Position numbers and translations under genes: made by a program. Below the pieces are notes generated by a model. The model made no database searches, was not told where the DNA came from, and saw nothing but the letters and a program-made list of their open reading frames with translations. Positions 61,178 through 64,000 of a stretch of 64,000 nucleotides of DNA are shown one piece after another. The stretch's first letter is position 1; every line of letters begins with the position of its first letter. Source of the DNA: an uncultured Rikenellaceae bacterium (GTDB taxonomy: Bacteria > Bacteroidota > Bacteroidia > Bacteroidales > Rikenellaceae); the NCBI GenBank assembly GCA_944326945.1, contig CALVFY010000001.1:109801-173800 (forward strand), in the 5' to 3' direction.

Positions 61178-61684
61178 ATGAAAAAGTACGGAATATTTTA
61201 TGGCAGTACCACCGGAACGACGGAAGAATTGGCGGCACGTGTGGCCGATGCTTTGGGCGTGACGGCGGATGATGTGTATGATGTGTCGAATACCCCTGTC
61301 GAGAAAACGGCAGAGTATGAGGTGCTTGTGTTGGGATCTTCTACCTGGGGGTGCGGAGAATTGCAGGATGATTGGTATGATTTTCTGAAGGCTCTCTCTG
61401 CGGAGAATCTTTCGGGAAAGAGTGTCGCTTTGTTCGGTTGTGGCGATGCGGAATCCTATCCGGATACTTTTTGTGATGCGCTGGCGTTGATCTATGACGC
61501 ACTCTCCTCGAGTGGTTGTCGTTTTGTGGGTGCTTATTCGCCGGAAGGTTATGCCGAGACGGGATCTGCACTCTGCAAGGAGGGTAAATTCGTGGGATTG
61601 GCCGTGGATGAAGTGAATGAAGCCGATAGGACGGAGGCTCGTCTTGCCTCTTGGGCTAATCTGGTAAAGCAACAGACAGCATGA
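61178..61684 (+). CDS. Flavodoxin, long-chain type
   Basis: A 168-residue FMN electron carrier. GIFYGSTTGTTEELA is the phosphate-binding loop (residues 4-18), and SSTWGCGELQDDWYDF and FGCGDAESYPDTFCDAL flank the isoalloxazine site, typical of long-chain flavodoxins. It can replace ferredoxin when iron is scarce. Its stop overlaps the next start by 4 bases (ATGA), so it is translationally coupled to the DUF2023 gene. Confidence 0.93.
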   Translation: MKKYGIFYGSTTGTTEELAARVADALGVTADDVYDVSNTPVEKTAEYEVLVLGSSTWGCGELQDDWYDFLKALSAENLSGKSVALFGCGDAESYPDTFCDALALIYDALSSSGCRFVGAYSPEGYAETGSALCKEGKFVGLAVDEVNEADRTEARLASWANLVKQQTA

Positions 61685-62034
61685 GTGTGCAGGATTACCT
61701 CCGGTTCGGACAGATGAAGATGTTTCTTCATCACATCTATGAGTATCAAAAGGGTATCCGTAGTTTGGTGCTCTGTACCATGTGTCCTACGTGTGCTCAG
61801 TTGCTCTCCGAACGGCTCGAGCGTCAGGGAATCGACTATTTGATTCAGCCCGTGGGTGAAGAGAAGGTCAATCTGTTTTTCGGTAAGAGGATCTGTCTGG
61901 AGACCGTGCGGGCCTTTGTGGATAAACCGCTTAACAAACTGACGCCCGAAGAGGATTTTATGCTCGGAACCATGCTTGGATACGATGTGTCGATACAATG
62001 CGAACGGTTCTGTCGTCGTCGAGCCGCTCTTTAA
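61681..62034 (+). CDS. DUF2023-type small protein paired with flavodoxin
   Basis: A 117-residue cytoplasmic protein resembling DUF2023: MKMFLHHIYEYQKGIRSLVL at the start, and FFGKRICLETVRAF and EEDFMLGTMLGYD later. It contains a CTMCPTC cysteine cluster (about residues 32-38) and two more Cys in CERFC near the end, which could bind a metal or iron-sulfur centre. Overlap with flavodoxin suggests a shared redox role. The function of the family is unknown to me. Confidence 0.78.
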   Translation: MSVQDYLRFGQMKMFLHHIYEYQKGIRSLVLCTMCPTCAQLLSERLERQGIDYLIQPVGEEKVNLFFGKRICLETVRAFVDKPLNKLTPEEDFMLGTMLGYDVSIQCERFCRRRAAL

Positions 62035-62080
62035 AACAATTTTTCATAGCTTAAGCTGATTCCCATCTGTTTAAGATTGC

Positions 62081-62111
62081 GGAGGACGGTCCAGTACGGG
62101 GATCGTCCTCC
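62081..62111 (+). terminator. Hairpin, probable terminator of flavodoxin-DUF2023
   Basis: Eight-base arms GGAGGACG (62081-62088) and CGTCCTCC (62104-62111) around a 15-base loop. The following tract TTGTGTGG is poor in T, so termination may be partial. Confidence 0.5.
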
Positions 62112-62168
62112 TTGTGTGGTAACGTGATGTAGGTAGGCGGAGTGGGGCGGAATACCTATTTGTGTGGA

Positions 62169-62199
62169 TTGCAGATGAAATGTCTGTCGGTTACTTTTG
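62169..62199 (+). promoter_or_regulatory. Promoter of the hemerythrin-LuxR operon
   Basis: -33 TTG at 62169-62171 and exact -7 TACTTTTG at 62192-62199, 20 bases apart. A frame beginning at TTG 62197 would overlap this element and was rejected. A leaderless GTG at 62209 is possible; ATG 62260 is preferred. Confidence 0.68.
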
Positions 62200-62259
62200 C
62201 GGTGGAATGTGAAAAAAGTTATCTTTGTGACAGAGGAGCCATTTTCATATCACGAGGTT

Positions 62260-62952
62260 ATGCATAAACTGGGAAAATACGACGGATCGGAACGAATGAG
62301 CGATCTGGTAGGGGACAACTATCCGATGCTATTGGTTATGAGTCGATTCGGAATTGTACTCGGTTTCGGAGATAAGACGATTGCCGAAGTATGTGCCGAT
62401 TCGGGAGTGGACGTGCGGGTGTTCCTGGCAATCGTCAATCTGTTGCTCGACGAGGAGGATCCTGTAGAGGTGGATGTTTCACTCGATGCAGGCGCTATTG
62501 TCGATTACCTTCAGCGTTCGCATGCCTATTTCCTCGATTTCCGGTTACCCGCCATCCGACGCGCATTGATCGAAGCGATTGATTGTGGGCAGAGCGATCT
62601 TTCGTTCGTTATTCTTCGGTTCTTCGATCAGTATGTGGCTGAAGTGCGTCGCCATATGAACTATGAGGATCAAACGGTCTTTCCCTATATTTGTTCGTTG
62701 GTGAATGGTCATCCGGATGGGTATAACATTGATATTTTCCGTAGGCAGCATGACCATGTGGAAGAACGGCTGACGGAGTTGAAAAATATTCTGATAAAAT
62801 ACTATCCGGCCCGTAGTAGTAACGAACTCAACGGAGTGTTGTTTGATATTTTTACCTGCGCGGATGAACTGGCTTCTCATAACAGAATAGAGGATTGTCT
62901 GCTGGTGCCTTTGGTGTCTCGTCTGGAACAGGAAAGGGGTGAAAAACGATGA
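62260..62952 (+). CDS. Hemerythrin-domain protein with RIC-like N-terminal region
   Basis: A 230-residue protein. The N-terminal region (about 1-75; YPMLLVMSRFGIVLGFGDKTI and EVCADSGVD) resembles the short domain preceding hemerythrin in RIC/ScdA proteins. The hemerythrin-like bundle (about 85-220) has candidate di-iron ligands in RSHAYFL, RHMNYEDQ (HxxxE), RQHDHVEE and SHNRIED (HxxxE). It may sense or bind O2 or NO, or help repair iron-sulfur clusters. The start chosen has GAGG just upstream; GTG 62209 would add 17 residues. It overlaps the LuxR gene by 4 bases. Confidence 0.83.
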   Translation: MHKLGKYDGSERMSDLVGDNYPMLLVMSRFGIVLGFGDKTIAEVCADSGVDVRVFLAIVNLLLDEEDPVEVDVSLDAGAIVDYLQRSHAYFLDFRLPAIRRALIEAIDCGQSDLSFVILRFFDQYVAEVRRHMNYEDQTVFPYICSLVNGHPDGYNIDIFRRQHDHVEERLTELKNILIKYYPARSSNELNGVLFDIFTCADELASHNRIEDCLLVPLVSRLEQERGEKR

Positions 62953-63557
62953 ATACTTCCTTGAAAATAGCTGTGGCAGAACCTTCGTTGATTATTCGGA
63001 GCGGATTGCTTTCTGTACTGGGACGGCTTAACGGGTTGAATATTCAGATCGTGGAGATTGCTCAGGTCGAGCAACTTGCCAAATCGCTTTGTTGGCAACA
63101 ACCCGATGTGTTGATTATCAATCCTTCTCTGTTGGGGCTTTTCTCGTTGAAACAGATCAGAAATGAGGCCGGATGTCCTTCGTTGCGTTGTGTGGCATTG
63201 CAGTATTCGTTGACCGATCATGCTGCCCTGAAGGCTTATGATGAGGTTATTACGGTATATGATACGGCTGAACAGATTCGAGAGAAATTGTTTCGTTTAA
63301 ACGGAAAAGAACCTAAAAACGGTCCACGCCAGGAGACGCTCAGTGTTCGGGAGAAGGAGATCGTTGTCGGTGTAGTTAAAGGGTTGACAAACAAGCAAAT
63401 TGCAGCCCAATTGTGTCTCTCTACCCATACGGTTATTACACATCGGAGGAATATCGCTGCCAAACTTCAGATTCATAGTCCGGCCGGTTTGACGATTTAT
63501 GCAATCGTTAATAAACTGGTGGAAATCAATGATATAAAAGATTCTGTCGCCGAATGA
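62949..63557 (+). CDS. LuxR-family regulator with a degenerate receiver domain
   Basis: A 202-residue protein. The C-terminal LuxR/NarL helix-turn-helix (about 130-185) is LSVREKEIVVGVVKGLTNKQ followed by STHTVITHRRNI. The N-terminal 110 residues follow the receiver pattern, but the phospho-acceptor Asp position is Asn 58 (PDVLIINPS) and the acidic pocket is Glu 11 only. Phosphorylation is therefore unlikely. Coupling by ATGA overlap to the hemerythrin gene suggests that protein supplies the signal, or that both respond to the same redox stress. Confidence 0.85.
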   Translation: MNTSLKIAVAEPSLIIRSGLLSVLGRLNGLNIQIVEIAQVEQLAKSLCWQQPDVLIINPSLLGLFSLKQIRNEAGCPSLRCVALQYSLTDHAALKAYDEVITVYDTAEQIREKLFRLNGKEPKNGPRQETLSVREKEIVVGVVKGLTNKQIAAQLCLSTHTVITHRRNIAAKLQIHSPAGLTIYAIVNKLVEINDIKDSVAE

Positions 63558-64000
63558 TAGAGGTCTCTTGTTTTCTTTGAGACTGGTAATTTATTGCGTG
63601 TTATTTGATACCATTTGACTTTAAAACGATACAAAAAGGGAACAGGGCGATGCTGGTAATGTTAGATATTATATTTTTACATTACAATTATAGAGATCGG
63701 GATGTTTTATTTGTTACATACAGTCTGCCCAAATGATCTAAAAGGTCATTCTGTTCCTTTCGATTGTGAATTGAGTCGAAAATATCAGGTTTTCTCTTCT
63801 TTAGACTCGGTGTGGAGAGTTATTATCGCACCGTATAATTAATCTGTGAAAATATATCCGGTCATTCCGGAGGTGGAGTTGTGCTATATTATATGGTACG
63901 GCTTCCCGCTTATGTATGACAATCCTAAGAAGCTGTTTTGATTTCATTCGATAAATCTGTTAAGCATGATTTGGATGAATGCAATCTGTACCATAGCTTC
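63558..64000 (+). other. AT-rich intergenic tail, no gene supported
   Basis: 443 bases after the LuxR gene without a frame longer than a few dozen codons carrying family features. I found no tRNA or convincing terminator; only a weak hairpin AATGATC/GGTCATT near 63732-63750 was noted. It may be the upstream region of a gene beyond the window. Confidence 0.5.

Noticed and set aside
62197..62259. N-terminal extension of the hemerythrin protein from TTG 62197
   Set aside because: The codon overlaps the -7 TACTTTTG. MHKLGKY at 62260 fits the start I recall for homologues; GTG 62209 remains a minor possibility.

Overview
The window is a gene-dense, roughly 50% GC stretch from a Bacteroidota chromosome, most likely order Bacteroidales and possibly Rikenellaceae/Alistipes-like. 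That placement rests on gene content and on promoters: several operons start with the Bacteroidota -7 element TAnnTTTG, and there is a TonB receptor with a carboxypeptidase-like N-terminus, a GH57/GT4/debranching glycogen locus and a flexirubin/aryl-polyene-type lipid cluster. The genus is a guess. I see no rRNA, tRNA, CRISPR array, insertion sequence or phage.

Layout. 1-1.6 kb: end of pth, hslR and a small Spy-like secreted protein. 1.6-10.7 kb, minus strand: glycogen metabolism, with a GH57 alpha-glucanase, a GT4 glycogen-synthase-like enzyme, a debranching enzyme and a 1419-residue fusion of a GT3 (eukaryote-type) glycogen synthase to a GT35 alpha-glucan phosphorylase. 10.7-14.8 kb: hemW, pckA and queG. 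14.9-39.3 kb: a separately transcribed acyl-CoA ligase, then a 21-gene, 22.7 kb operon that starts with a tyrosine-ammonia-lyase-like enzyme. It carries four ketosynthase-type proteins, two ACPs, a ketoreductase, two hotdog dehydratases, a thioesterase, acyltransferases, an aryl-CoA ligase, a B12-binding radical SAM enzyme, a CrtI-like oxidoreductase, LolA, a C45 Ntn-hydrolase, and one 1290-residue protein joining an MMPL/RND exporter, a PlsC acyltransferase and a methyltransferase. I read it as an aryl-polyene/flexirubin-type pigment-lipid pathway. It lacks the DarA/DarB dialkylresorcinol genes and has an unusual tailoring set. It is the best candidate for an undescribed system here.

39.3-44.1 kb: AraJ-like exporter, YhcC-type radical SAM protein, a repeat-like protein, CstA and a GlsB-type membrane protein. 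44.1-60.9 kb: a carbohydrate-use locus with a LacI-family regulator, a PL22-like propeller lyase and a GH105 hydrolase on the minus strand. Divergent from these are an Nramp-like transporter lacking the metal-site motifs, a TIM-barrel isomerase, GH28, GH20, two tandem barrel paralogs sharing a perfect 889-bp block (recent gene conversion), a NagB-like deaminase and a TonB receptor. No SusD is present. The two arms diverge from back-to-back promoters with a 12-bp CpG-centred palindrome that is a good LacI-type operator candidate. 61.1-63.6 kb: flavodoxin-DUF2023 and hemerythrin-LuxR gene pairs whose upstream regions share a 13-bp element. The last 440 bases hold no gene I can support.

Starts were moved to internal ATG codons where the longest frame began at TTG or GTG, or inside a promoter. 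Family calls come from motifs and remembered family features, not from a database search.
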